Shown: one piece after another, positions 18,772 through 28,690 of the stretch
Numbering within the stretch: the first letter of the stretch is position 1
Layout of the letters: every line of letters begins with the position of its first letter
DNA from: Bacillus fonticola
Lineage (GTDB): Bacteria; Bacillota; Bacilli; Bacillales; JC228
Length of the DNA: 64,000 nt
Direction: 5' to 3'
NCBI RefSeq assembly: GCF_012955605.1
Contig: NZ_CP052135.1
Location: 3,095,450-3,159,449, forward strand
Translations under genes and position numbers: made by a program
Notes under the pieces: model-generated
Seen by the model: only the letters and a program-made list of their open reading frames with translations
What the model was told of the DNA's origin: nothing
The model's database searches: none

Positions 18772-20104
18772 TTTTGAGCACCCCCTCGTCTTCTTCTGGA
18801 GTAATCGCCATCCACGCCCCCGCATACAACATATACCACGTGGGTTCTAACGTGAATAATTGATTATTCGACGATTTCTCTAGACGGTAGCCAATCGTGA
18901 GTCTCTCCAGTTGTGAAGGGGCAAATTCCCTCACCCTTTGTTCCACATAGCGTAAAATGTTCGGACCCGATAAAAGCTTTTTTTTGGATGTCTCGGGCAT
19001 GAGCACTGCGAGAGAGAAGGCAGGGCGAATGTATTCCTTTACCTCGTCCTCTCCCCACGATACAGAGATTTCCGTCAAATCAACCGGGCTTGGGCTCATC
19101 ACTGGCCGACCATTGATATACATTCGAAATGTCACTTTCCGATTAAATTCATCCCACTCTGCATACCGATACGGATCAGTCCATCCAGCATGATCATTCA
19201 TAAACGAAAACGTATCCTCAAAAACATCCCCTGTCGGAACGTATAAATTATCACTTTCTTCCGCTGGATTATTATAGCGAATTTGATTCTTACTATAGTC
19301 AACTTCCATTTGCCTAGAACCGTCTGTAAATTCCTCTAGAGTACCGACTTGATTCCGTTTCACAAACGACGGATCGTTAAAGAGCGCATTTTTAAACGCA
19401 TCCACATCTACTAAGTCCAAAAGGTATGTTCGTCTTTCTACCGTCATAGGGTCTTTTGGAATGAATAACTTACGGAAATCCCCTGCTTCATACTGTACAT
19501 AGGGTTGATACTCTTTAGGAGAAAAGAAGGCTTCGAACTCATCCAATTCTGTTTGACGAATACGCGCCCCGTAAACTACCGGTTGACTATCTCTAGATGT
19601 GACGAACCCTTCATAATCCGCAAAGTAAATGTTCGGTGCTGTTGCATTCCGATGTGAAAAATCGATAATGACTCGGTCGATTTCTTGGTTGGGCAAGTCT
19701 TTATCCTCAAAATCAAACAGACTATCGAGCACTGAAAACGGAATGATATCTTGAAACAAAAACTCTATACGGTCCTCTCCTTGTACAATTTCCAAAAATT
19801 CTTCATTGCGGAGAGACACTTCTTGCAAGTTCTCGAACGTCCAATTATCCATCATATCTGTCATCTCTTTAATTTTTCCCGGTCTTGTCGTCCCATAATC
19901 AAGATCACCGGAATGCCAGACAAATTCTACTGGTTGTAACAACTCCTTAGGTTTTCGTTGTTCACTAATTTCCACATTCTGCACTGTTGTACTTTCAGCC
20001 ATTTCGTAAGGCGGTCGGTATGTCCACATATTCCAAGTTAGCACAATACTCGCTACTACGAGTATGGTTAACACGGCGGTTTTCATCTGTTCCGTTCGCT
20101 TCAT
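18758..20104 (-). CDS. walH: WalH (YycH), regulator of the WalK kinase
   Basis: 448 residues from the ATG at 20104, which overlaps the walK stop as ATGA. One N-terminal membrane helix (TAVLTILVVASIVLTWNMW), then a large extracytoplasmic YycH region (LPNQEIDRVIIDFSHRNA, YVEQRVREFAPSQLERLTIG). Works with WalI to control WalK activity. The GTG two codons earlier is less likely. The overlaps on both sides imply translational coupling across the wal operon. Confidence 0.93.
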   Translation of the reverse strand: MKRTEQMKTAVLTILVVASIVLTWNMWTYRPPYEMAESTTVQNVEISEQRKPKELLQPVEFVWHSGDLDYGTTRPGKIKEMTDMMDNWTFENLQEVSLRNEEFLEIVQGEDRIEFLFQDIIPFSVLDSLFDFEDKDLPNQEIDRVIIDFSHRNATAPNIYFADYEGFVTSRDSQPVVYGARIRQTELDEFEAFFSPKEYQPYVQYEAGDFRKLFIPKDPMTVERRTYLLDLVDVDAFKNALFNDPSFVKRNQVGTLEEFTDGSRQMEVDYSKNQIRYNNPAEESDNLYVPTGDVFEDTFSFMNDHAGWTDPYRYAEWDEFNRKVTFRMYINGRPVMSPSPVDLTEISVSWGEDEVKEYIRPAFSLAVLMPETSKKKLLSGPNILRYVEQRVREFAPSQLERLTIGYRLEKSSNNQLFTLEPTWYMLYAGAWMAITPEEDEGVLKSGLG

Positions 20105-21936
20105 GACCACTCATCCTCTTCTGGGCGGTCGTACGGGAGAGTGAACATAACCTTGGTCCCCTTTCCTTCCTCACTCGTCGCCCAAATGTCTCCTCCATGG
20201 GCCAAAACGACTTCCTTCGCAATAGCGAGGCCTAGCCCTGTTCCACCAAGCTTTCGCGATCGTGCTTTGTCGACCCGATAAAAGCGTTCAAAGATTTTGT
20301 CCAAGTTTTCCTGGGGGACTCCGACACCTTCATCCTGAACAGAGATCTGAATCATTTCAGGCACTTCCTCGATAGTGAACGTCACGTGTCCGCCTTCAGG
20401 TGAATACTTCAATGCATTCGAGATGATATTGTCGAGTACTTGTGTTAGTTTATCTTCGTCAATATCGACAAACAAAGGTTGCTCTGGAATTTGCCTCGTA
20501 AACTCTACGTTTTGTTCTTTCGAAAGCTCAAAGCGATCAACCACGCGGTTAAACAGATGGGTAATGTCATAGAGACCCTTTGTTAATTGATAGTCCTGAC
20601 TGTCGAGACGGGAAAGTTGTAGCAAATCATTGACGAGACGGATCATGCGTTCTGTCTCCGTTTGCGTCACATTGAGGAAGTTAGGCGCAATCGCTTCATC
20701 CTTCCACGCCCCCTCTGCTAATGCCTCTAAATAAGAACGCATCGTCGTAAGTGGCGTGCGTAATTCGTGTGACACGTTGGCTACAAACTCACGTCTCTCC
20801 ATATCAATCTTCTCTTGCTCTGTTATATCGTGCAAAACGGTTATGAGCCCATTGACAAAACCTGTTTCCTTTTGAATGATGGAAAAATTAGCACGAAGGA
20901 TGTATGTTTTTCCATGCTCTTTACTAAAGTCCATAATGACAGAGTCTTGTTCCTTCAGTAAGTCTTCAAAGTTCGTCGTTTCCTCTAAATTCAGCAACTC
21001 TATAATGGGCTTTGCAAGCACATTTTTACGCGAAACCCCTAACAATTTAGCTGCAGGCTCGTTAATTAAAATGACACGCCCTTTGCGATCCGTTGCGATC
21101 ACACCATCTGTCATGTATGAAAGGACAGAGGATAACTTGCGCCGTTCTCCCTCCGTCGTCGCCTGGGCTTCTTGAAGTTTCTTCGTTAAATTATTGAAGG
21201 TAACCGCAAGCTGACCGATCTCATCGTCTCCGTATACTTTTACTTTGCGAGAAAAATTCCCTTTCGCCATGGCGAGGGCTTGTTTTCGCATGTCAGAAAT
21301 CGGTCGCGTGATGGTTTGAGCGAGCACCACACCAAGGATGGCTGTAATACCTAGTGCGATCGCAGTCCCGGATGCCATGATGTTATTGATTTCACCAAGT
21401 TGCTCGTATACGGTTTCAATTTTTGCAATAAGGTGGATAACTCCCAGCACTTCTTGGTTTGCTATAATTGGCTTATACAGCATCCAAATCCGTTTGCCTG
21501 TTTGTCGGTCCAAAAAGATACGATCCTCTTCCTGACCCGTATTCAGTACACGCTGGACTTGCTGGTCTGTCGTGCGCTGACCAACAAGTCCTTGCCCCGA
21601 TGCGTCTGATATGCCAACAATCCGATTTCGGTTATCAATGACACGCACTTCTGTAATATCAACTGCTTCAGAGTCAGAGTCGCTGAGTAAGCGCTTGATG
21701 TCTTGCTCAGGAGGGGGATCCTCCTCGTCTCGTTCTCTCGTTAATTCCTCTTCAATATTTAGCGCTAGCAAATCAACCCGTTCGTTCATAGATGTTTTGA
21801 AATTGTTCATGAGCTGATCCTCCAGCTCCCGAACAAAATACACGCCGATAATTTGCATAGCAACGAGAATGAGCAATACGTAAATAAGCACAATCTTTAA
21901 GTGAATCGAACGGAATAGTCCAACCTTGTTCATCAC
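20101..21936 (-). CDS. walK: Sensor histidine kinase WalK (YycG)
   Basis: Essential membrane kinase governing cell-wall metabolism genes through WalR. Domains in order: membrane helix (15-35), extracytoplasmic Cache-like domain (36-180), membrane helix (about 183-203), HAMP, PAS (VLSYMTDGVIATDRKG), HisKA with phospho-acceptor His390 in FVANVSHELRTPL, and HATPase with NIISNALKYSPEG, DEGVGVP and GGTGLGLAIAKE. 611 residues, usual length. The start is GTG 21936 (AGGAG 9 bases away, within the end of walR) or ATG 21933; both give nearly the same protein. Confidence 0.97.
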   Translation of the reverse strand: MMNKVGLFRSIHLKIVLIYVLLILVAMQIIGVYFVRELEDQLMNNFKTSMNERVDLLALNIEEELTRERDEEDPPPEQDIKRLLSDSDSEAVDITEVRVIDNRNRIVGISDASGQGLVGQRTTDQQVQRVLNTGQEEDRIFLDRQTGKRIWMLYKPIIANQEVLGVIHLIAKIETVYEQLGEINNIMASGTAIALGITAILGVVLAQTITRPISDMRKQALAMAKGNFSRKVKVYGDDEIGQLAVTFNNLTKKLQEAQATTEGERRKLSSVLSYMTDGVIATDRKGRVILINEPAAKLLGVSRKNVLAKPIIELLNLEETTNFEDLLKEQDSVIMDFSKEHGKTYILRANFSIIQKETGFVNGLITVLHDITEQEKIDMERREFVANVSHELRTPLTTMRSYLEALAEGAWKDEAIAPNFLNVTQTETERMIRLVNDLLQLSRLDSQDYQLTKGLYDITHLFNRVVDRFELSKEQNVEFTRQIPEQPLFVDIDEDKLTQVLDNIISNALKYSPEGGHVTFTIEEVPEMIQISVQDEGVGVPQENLDKIFERFYRVDKARSRKLGGTGLGLAIAKEVVLAHGGDIWATSEEGKGTKVMFTLPYDRPEEDEWS

Positions 21937-21942
21937 CTATAC

Positions 21943-22647
21943 TTACTCCTGATCAGGGTTGCGCAAATAATACCCCACACCACGACGTGTCACAATCCAC
22001 GCTGGATGAGAAGGGTTATCTTCAATTTTCTCACGCAAGCGACGGATAGTGACATCAACAGTTCGTACGTCGCCGTAGTAATCGTAGCCCCATACCGTCT
22101 GCAAAAGATGTTCGCGTGTCATCACTTGGCCTATATGTCTCGCTAAATAATGGAGCAGTTCAAATTCACGATGCGTTAATTCAATCCTGTCCCCACGTTT
22201 CAGCACTAAATAAGCCTCTGGTTGAATCGTTATGGCCCCTACTTCAATTTCTGTGGGGCTATCATTCGAGTTGGTTGCTACTTGTTGGTGTCTACGCAAG
22301 TTCGCCTTCACGCGGGCAATGAGCTCGCGTGTACTAAATGGCTTCGTCACATAATCGTCAGCCCCAAGTTCAAGACCCAGTACTTTATCGATCTCGGAAT
22401 CCTTTGCTGTAAGCATAACGATGGGCATTTCGTGTTTTTTTCGAATCTCACGACACACTTCCATTCCATCACGCTGTGGCAGCATAATGTCGAGAAGGAT
22501 AAGATCTGGCTTGAGCTCCTCTACCTTTTCAAGCGCTTCGTTGCCATCGTACGCGCAATGCACGTCGTAGCCCTCTTTCTTCAAATTAAACTCTAAAATA
22601 TCTGCAATTGGTTTTTCGTCATCTACCACTAAAATTCGTTTGGGCAT
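21943..22647 (-). CDS. walR: Response regulator WalR (YycF)
   Basis: OmpR-family regulator, 234 residues. Receiver domain with acidic pocket D9/D10, phospho-acceptor D53 in LILLDIMLP, and K in MLTAKDSE. The C-terminal winged helix shows [13 protein letters not shown] and [16 protein letters not shown]. Activates autolysin and wall-remodelling genes. First gene of the walRKHIJ operon; ATG at 22647 has AAGGGAG 8 bases upstream. A parS site lies 60 bp ahead of it. Confidence 0.98.
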   Translation of the reverse strand: MPKRILVVDDEKPIADILEFNLKKEGYDVHCAYDGNEALEKVEELKPDLILLDIMLPQRDGMEVCREIRKKHEMPIVMLTAKDSEIDKVLGLELGADDYVTKPFSTRELIARVKANLRRHQQVATNSNDSPTEIEVGAITIQPEAYLVLKRGDRIELTHREFELLHYLARHIGQVMTREHLLQTVWGYDYYGDVRTVDVTIRRLREKIEDNPSHPAWIVTRRGVGYYLRNPDQE

Positions 22648-22706
22648 CGTTCATTCTCCCTTCTTGGAGCTTTTGCTCTTTTTAAAGCATGAACGGTTCC
22701 AATCTA

Positions 22707-22722
22707 TGTTTCACGTGGAACA
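22707..22722. promoter_or_regulatory. parS: parS site (variant)
   Basis: TGTTTCACGTGGAACA is the reverse complement of TGTTCCACGTGAAACA, an accepted variant of the Bacillus parS consensus bound by Spo0J/ParB. It lies between the M23 gene and walR. Confidence 0.9.
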
Positions 22723-22844
22723 TTCCACGATCATTCTATAGATGGAATCCTCTTTACTTTACCATGTTCTACTTTGTCTTTCATCTCTCGTTCTGAATAG
22801 TTTAATGAACAAAAAATTCAGTAGGTAAGCTTGTCCTTCAAAAG

Positions 22845-22873
22845 AAGGAAAACCCTCGGCACGAGACCGAGGG
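22845..22873 (-). terminator. Terminator of the M23 endopeptidase gene
   Basis: CCCTCGG and CCGAGGG form a 7-bp GC stem with a 7-base loop; on the minus strand TTTTCC follows. It starts 23 bp after the stop codon. Confidence 0.8.
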
Positions 22874-22895
22874 TGTAAACTATTTATTTAATCAT

Positions 22896-24356
22896 CTATT
22901 GAGACACGTAATTTAACGGGTTCATATTCACACCGTTTTGAAGTACTTCAAAATGTAGATGGACACCTGTTGAATCCCCTGTTGTTCCCATTTGGGCTAT
23001 AGTGGCGCCTGCTGGAACCGTTTGTCCTGGACGCACGCTGACACTTGCTAAGTGTGCATACAACGTTTTATACCCATTATTATGGTTAATAATCACTCTA
23101 TATCCGTATCCATCATCACGATACCCTGCTACCTCTACCACACCATTGTCAGCAGCTTTAATGTTGTAGTTTGATGGACGCGCAATATCAAGACCTTTAT
23201 GGATGGCATTCCAGCGAAGTCCCATTTGTGAGGAAATGTATCCACCTACTGTCGGCCACACCCACTCACCCGTACCGCGAGAAGAGATGACTTTTGTCCC
23301 TTTAACGATAATTTTTTCTTGCGGTTCACTAAGCATTTCACTTTCCACTTCATACTTCCCAACACGCTGCCCGTTTTGTTCACGGATGACGTATTGAACT
23401 GCACGCTTCCCAGCTTTCCCTTCTTGACGTGTCTTCGTTTCCCCTTTATACATTGTGTCGTCTTCTACGACTGTTGTTTTAAACGGGACCTTTTCGTTCT
23501 TGAAGACAGCTCTTTTTACTTGAACGTTTACAAAGGGCTCATACACTGTAACGTTCAACTCATCACCTACTTGCAGTAATGAATCCACTTGCAAATCACG
23601 GTTCAATTGGAGCAACTCATCAATGGACAGGTCATGAGCTGCTGCAATGGAACCAAGAACATCGCCTTCTTTCACTGTGTAAGGCTTCTCTTCTAATGTT
23701 CCTTTTTGCAAGTACTGAATAGCTTCCTCTGGTGACAAAATTTCTTCGGGTGCCGCTTTATCTTTTTCTATCGAAATATTTTTATCAAAAAGAACATCAA
23801 TCGTTTTCGTTTCATCTGGTGCTAGTTCAGGATACGCTTCACCCGTTTGCTTCCACTCTTTTACTGCAGCTAGTTCCTCTTCGGAAGCGTAGGTGAGCTT
23901 CAACTCTTTCACTACGGTCTCAGCTTGCTCTTTAGTAGGCACGTAGGTAACCGGCACACCGTCAATCTCAATCGCGTAACTCTCTGCTTTCACAAAGAGT
24001 TGGGATTGAACAGATGCTAGAACGTTGCGGGGTGATGTATTTTTGCGAAATACTTGTTCAGGTATGTATTGAATTTCACTCTCTATATCGAGACCTAGTT
24101 GTCCATAGGCTTCCTGCGTTTGTGAAATCTCTTGATCAATATAAGCTTGAATAGCACTGGTATCTTCTACAATTCCGAGCCAACGATCACCTAAGTACAC
24201 GTGATACACAGTGTTTAGTTCACTATTGTCGTCTTCTTTCGCAAAAGCCGGGTTCGTGACAGTAAATGTAGAAGCGAGCAACGTAGCAGCTGCTGTCACC
24301 TTTATTAATCGAAGAGGTTCGCCTATTTTCGACACGAATGTTCGTGGTTGTTTCAT
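22896..24356 (-). CDS. Secreted M23 peptidoglycan endopeptidase with LysM and G5 domains
   Basis: 486 residues. N-terminal signal or membrane anchor (LIKVTAAATLLASTFTVTNP AFA, about 17-39). A linker region with a repeated-looking alpha/beta segment precedes a LysM domain (YTVKEGDVLGSIAAAHDLSI, about 222-268), a G5 domain (about 272-350) and a C-terminal M23 domain with zinc ligands HKGLDIARP and VHLHFEV. It would bind peptidoglycan and cut peptide crosslinks. ATG at 24356 with AGGAGG 9 bases before. Monocistronic, between purA and walR; a natural candidate for WalR control, which I infer only from position and function. Confidence 0.9.
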   Translation of the reverse strand: MKQPRTFVSKIGEPLRLIKVTAAATLLASTFTVTNPAFAKEDDNSELNTVYHVYLGDRWLGIVEDTSAIQAYIDQEISQTQEAYGQLGLDIESEIQYIPEQVFRKNTSPRNVLASVQSQLFVKAESYAIEIDGVPVTYVPTKEQAETVVKELKLTYASEEELAAVKEWKQTGEAYPELAPDETKTIDVLFDKNISIEKDKAAPEEILSPEEAIQYLQKGTLEEKPYTVKEGDVLGSIAAAHDLSIDELLQLNRDLQVDSLLQVGDELNVTVYEPFVNVQVKRAVFKNEKVPFKTTVVEDDTMYKGETKTRQEGKAGKRAVQYVIREQNGQRVGKYEVESEMLSEPQEKIIVKGTKVISSRGTGEWVWPTVGGYISSQMGLRWNAIHKGLDIARPSNYNIKAADNGVVEVAGYRDDGYGYRVIINHNNGYKTLYAHLASVSVRPGQTVPAGATIAQMGTTGDSTGVHLHFEVLQNGVNMNPLNYVSQ

Positions 24357-24697
24357 TTTTTTGTTCCTCCTACCATCCAGTCCCTGTACCTTTGTCCTAT
24401 ACTTCCTAAATTCTACTAAAATCTCTTTCTTCTTAGCTAAGGACGAAAGGGTCTCTCTTATACCTCCATTACTCTAACACACTTTTCCACCCGTTTGGGT
24501 GCATGCACCAACCTGTAACAGAACTGTATAATGGGTAACATCTTGTATCCAAATCTTCTAATCTCTTTCAATATAATGGTATTAAATGGTAGTAAATAGT
24601 GAATTTAGTAGGATTTTTCGATAGGTTTAGTGAGGTGTCGAATTTTGTCTGGGCTTTTTGTAACAGTTTCGTAACTTCCTAGAAACTTGGAGGCAAA
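24357..24697. other. Intergenic region upstream of the M23 gene
   Basis: About 340 bp without a supported gene or RNA. The region must contain the M23 promoter, but no confident -35/-10 pair was picked. No tRNA cloverleaf was recognised here. Confidence 0.35.
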
Positions 24698-24734
24698 GGA
24701 AAGAGGCTAGATGCTTTTCATCTAACCTCTTTCC
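24698..24734. terminator. Terminator downstream of purA
   Basis: GGAAAGAGG.TAGATG pairs with CATCTA.CCTCTTTCC (15 of 16 pairs). It lies 22 bp after the purA stop. A T6 run follows on the plus strand and TTT on the minus strand, so it may work in both directions. Confidence 0.75.
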
Positions 24735-24755
24735 TTTTTTATCTCTATGACATGC

Positions 24756-26078
<1,323 letters not shown>

Positions 26079-26125
26079 TCATGCTTTACCTTGCTAAATG
26101 AACAAAGTCGCACGGAACCCTCCTC

Positions 26126-26154
26126 AGTGTAGCAAGCATAGAATGGCGAGTCAA
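26126..26154 (-). promoter_or_regulatory. purA promoter
   Basis: Minus strand: -35 TTGACT (26149-26154), 17-bp spacer, -10 TACACT (26126-26131). A good sigma-A match, about 80 bp before the start codon. Confidence 0.7.
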
Positions 26155-26159
26155 TGCGT

Positions 26160-26203
26160 AAAGGCGAACATTTACTTATAAAGCCTATAATTCGTTCGGG
26201 AAA
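26160..26203. promoter_or_regulatory. Probable PurBox pair (PurR operator)
   Basis: CGAACATT at 26165 and, on the opposite strand, CCGAACGAA (26191-26199) form an inverted pair. The CGAA cores are 26 bp apart, which fits two 14-bp PurBoxes with a 16-bp gap as described for B. subtilis PurR. They lie just upstream of the purA -35. Confidence 0.55.
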
Positions 26204-26286
26204 AAGGCAAAAGAGGAGTTTGTAAACCCTTTCTAGAATTAATTAAGTAGGAACTTTAAGTAGTTTGAGCTGAGGAGGAATAACTT

Positions 26287-26673
26287 ATGAGGGCATCTTT
26301 CCATCTGAAATATGTCATTTTGTACGTGAACGATGTAAAGAAAACGAAGCACTTTTATGAGAAGCTACTCGGTTTCCCGATCCGCATGGAGGCTGGTACA
26401 TACGTGGAATTCTCAACTGGTGAAACAATTCTTTCTTGTAACACAAGGGAGAGTGGACGGGAAATTACTGGACTTCGTATTCCCGATGAGTCCCGCTCGC
26501 AAACGTTTGAGCTTGGCGTAACGGTTGCGGATGTGAAAGTAGCGATTGATGAGTTTCGTTCAGCCGGTGTAACCATTTTGAAAGAGCCGGTTACGAAACC
26601 TTGGGGTCAAGAAGTTGCGTACGTGGCTGATCCTGACGGGCACTATATTGAAGTTTGCTCACCGATGGATTGA
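26287..26673 (+). CDS. VOC-family (glyoxalase/dioxygenase fold) protein, YycE-like
   Basis: 128-residue metalloenzyme-fold protein with two beta-alpha-beta-beta-beta units: LKYVILYVNDVKKTKHFYEK LLGF (split here for length) and TFELGVTVADVKVAIDEF...DPDGHYIEV. The terminal Glu in YIEVCSP is a usual metal ligand. Substrate unknown; relatives confer antibiotic or methylglyoxal resistance. ATG at 26287 with GAGGAGG 8 bases upstream. B. subtilis has the related yycE at the same place beside purA. Confidence 0.85.
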   Translation: MRASFHLKYVILYVNDVKKTKHFYEKLLGFPIRMEAGTYVEFSTGETILSCNTRESGREITGLRIPDESRSQTFELGVTVADVKVAIDEFRSAGVTILKEPVTKPWGQEVAYVADPDGHYIEVCSPMD

Positions 26674-26677
26674 TGAA

Positions 26678-26713
26678 AAAGCGCTTGTTCTTTGAAGAGG
26701 ACAAGCGCTTTTT
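26678..26713. terminator. Bidirectional terminator between yycE-like gene and dnaB
   Basis: AAAGCGCTTGT and ACAAGCGCTTT form an 11-bp stem, with A and T runs on its two sides. The two genes converge here, so it can stop both. Confidence 0.85.
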
Positions 26714-26720
26714 ATTATCA

Positions 26721-28088
26721 CTAGGCTCCCGGTGGTACGTGCGAATCATCGTGTCGCCGCTCTAGATTCACGAATTTATTGTACTCTTTCACAAACGCCA
26801 GCTCGACGGTGCCAGTAGGTCCGTTACGTTGCTTGGCAATAATAATTTCGATAATGTTTTTGCTTTCACTTTCTTTATCGTAATAATCGTCACGGTACAG
26901 GAACGCGACGATATCGGCATCTTGCTCAATCGCTCCAGATTCTCGGATATCTGACATCATCGGACGCTTATCTTGGCGTGACTCCACACCACGGGAAAGC
27001 TGACTCAAGGCGATAACCGGTACTTGAAGTTCCCGGGCCAGCTGCTTTAATGTACGAGAGATTTCCGAAACCTCTTGTTGACGGTTCTCTTTAGAAGAGC
27101 CGCCAGATCCTTGAATAAGCTGCAAATAGTCGATTAAAATCATGCCGAGACCGTGCTCCTGCTTCAAACGCCGACACTTAGCGCGAATCTCATTCACGCG
27201 AATCCCTGGCGTATCATCAATGTAAATACCTGCATTGGACAGCGATCCCATGGCGAGCGTTAGCTTTTGCCATTCATCCTCAGTTAGCTCTCCTGTTCGG
27301 AGATGTTGCGCGTCAATGTTTCCTTCCGCACAAAGCATACGCATCACGAGCTGCTCTGCCCCCATCTCCAAACTAAAAATGGCCACGCTTTCCTCCGTAC
27401 GGGTCGCCACATTTTGTGCAATATTTAAGGCAAAAGCCGTTTTACCGACTGAAGGACGAGCTGCTACGATAATGAGATCATTTCGTTGGAAACCTGCCGT
27501 CATACGGTCTAATTCTGCAAAGCCAGTCGGGATCCCAGTAATATCCCCTTTTCGGTTATGCAACATCTCGATATGGTCATACGTTTTCACGAGTACGTCT
27601 TGAATGTCTTGGAAAGCACCCGCATTGGAACGTTGCGCGACCTCCATAATGCGCTTTTCCGCTTCGCTCAATAACTCGTTTACTTCATCCTCGCGACTGT
27701 ACCCATCTTGAGCAATCGTCGTTGCGGTACGAATTAGTCGACGAAGCAACGCCTTTTCCTCTACGATGCGTGCGTAATACACGACGTTCGCAGCAGTCGG
27801 TACACTCCCCGCCAATTCGCTCAAGTACGCGATGCCCCCGACCTCATCGAGCTCCTCTCTTGCCCGTAGCTCTTCCGTTACCGTGATCAGGTCAATCGCT
27901 TCACCTTGCTCATTAAGACGCATCATACAATCAAATAAACGCTTATGACTGTTCTTATAAAAATCATCCGAAATTAATAACTCAGAGGCCTGGATGAGTG
28001 CACTCGGTTCAAGAAACACCGCCCCTAATACTGCCTGTTCCGCCTCAATACTTTGTGGAGGGATACGATCTTGAAACAGCTCGTTCAT
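26721..28088 (-). CDS. dnaB: Replicative DNA helicase
   Basis: Hexameric 5'-3' helicase of the replication fork (named DnaC in B. subtilis). 455 residues: N-terminal domain (IPPQSIEAEQAVLGAVFLEP), then RecA-like ATPase with Walker A AARPSVGKTAF, Walker B MILIDYLQLI and QLSRGVESR. Start ATG 28088. In B. subtilis it follows rplI directly; here an 11-kb accessory region separates them. Confidence 0.97.
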   Translation of the reverse strand: MNELFQDRIPPQSIEAEQAVLGAVFLEPSALIQASELLISDDFYKNSHKRLFDCMMRLNEQGEAIDLITVTEELRAREELDEVGGIAYLSELAGSVPTAANVVYYARIVEEKALLRRLIRTATTIAQDGYSREDEVNELLSEAEKRIMEVAQRSNAGAFQDIQDVLVKTYDHIEMLHNRKGDITGIPTGFAELDRMTAGFQRNDLIIVAARPSVGKTAFALNIAQNVATRTEESVAIFSLEMGAEQLVMRMLCAEGNIDAQHLRTGELTEDEWQKLTLAMGSLSNAGIYIDDTPGIRVNEIRAKCRRLKQEHGLGMILIDYLQLIQGSGGSSKENRQQEVSEISRTLKQLARELQVPVIALSQLSRGVESRQDKRPMMSDIRESGAIEQDADIVAFLYRDDYYDKESESKNIIEIIIAKQRNGPTGTVELAFVKEYNKFVNLERRHDDSHVPPGA

Positions 28089-28689
28089 CTCACCAAAACC
28101 TCCTTAGGCACACACGATGTGGGTCAGAAAGGCGTTGCGACAGGACGTCGCAAAATTAGCCTTTCCTCCTTGATCTGTCCACATGTGGATAACTGATTTC
28201 GAACTTCGATAGCTCTTCTATTCTAGCATGTTTTGAGTTAGCTTTCTTGTGAAAAATTTGGATTAATTCTACGTTGCAAATGAAAAACTATTGTCGCTAA
28301 CATTCTTGTGTTTATATTCCTGTAGCAATCTTGGGTGTATATTGAATCAATTTCATAATTGCTCTATTTAAAAATACACAGACCAGCAGAATAGTAGTTA
28401 CTTAAAAATTTTCTTGATTCGTACCGCTTGAACAAGGTTGTTGATTTCCGCTACAGGCGGACGCTTTCCGCGGGCGGGCCGTGAGCCTCCTCGTCGCTCC
28501 GCTCCTGCGGGAATGAAATGTGGAAGCGGTCCGTCTTGCTCCCTCTGAAAGATGTTCTTTGGCTTTAGAGGCGTTTTTTGCCTCAAAAAACGAAGGTTAT
28601 TTTCAGACGGGAGCAGACCGCTGCAGCTAGACAAGTCTCACCCGGCCACGCTTTTCCCGCAGGACAAGGAGGAAAGGCTAAGGGCGCCA
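28089..28689. other. Left border of the dnaB-rplI accessory island
   Basis: A single DnaA box (28184), AT-rich DNA, and then a GC-rich repeat. No gene is supported; the open frames across 28398-28832 arise from the repeat. Confidence 0.45.
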
Positions 28690-28690
28690 C
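28439..28690. repeat. GC-rich foldback repeat, copy 2 (diverged)
   Basis: TGTTGATTTCCGCTACAGGC, GCTTTCCGCGGGCGGGCC, GTGAGCCTCCTCGTCGCTCC match copies 1 and 3. Further right, GGACAAGGAGGAAAGGCTAA and GGCGCCACGTCCTG match copy 4. The copy is broken in the middle by unrelated or diverged DNA. Confidence 0.7.

Noticed and set aside
24357..24755. tRNA genes between purA and the wal region, as found in some Bacillus
   Set aside because: No tRNA-like stems with a TTCRANY loop were recognised; only a terminator hairpin is present.
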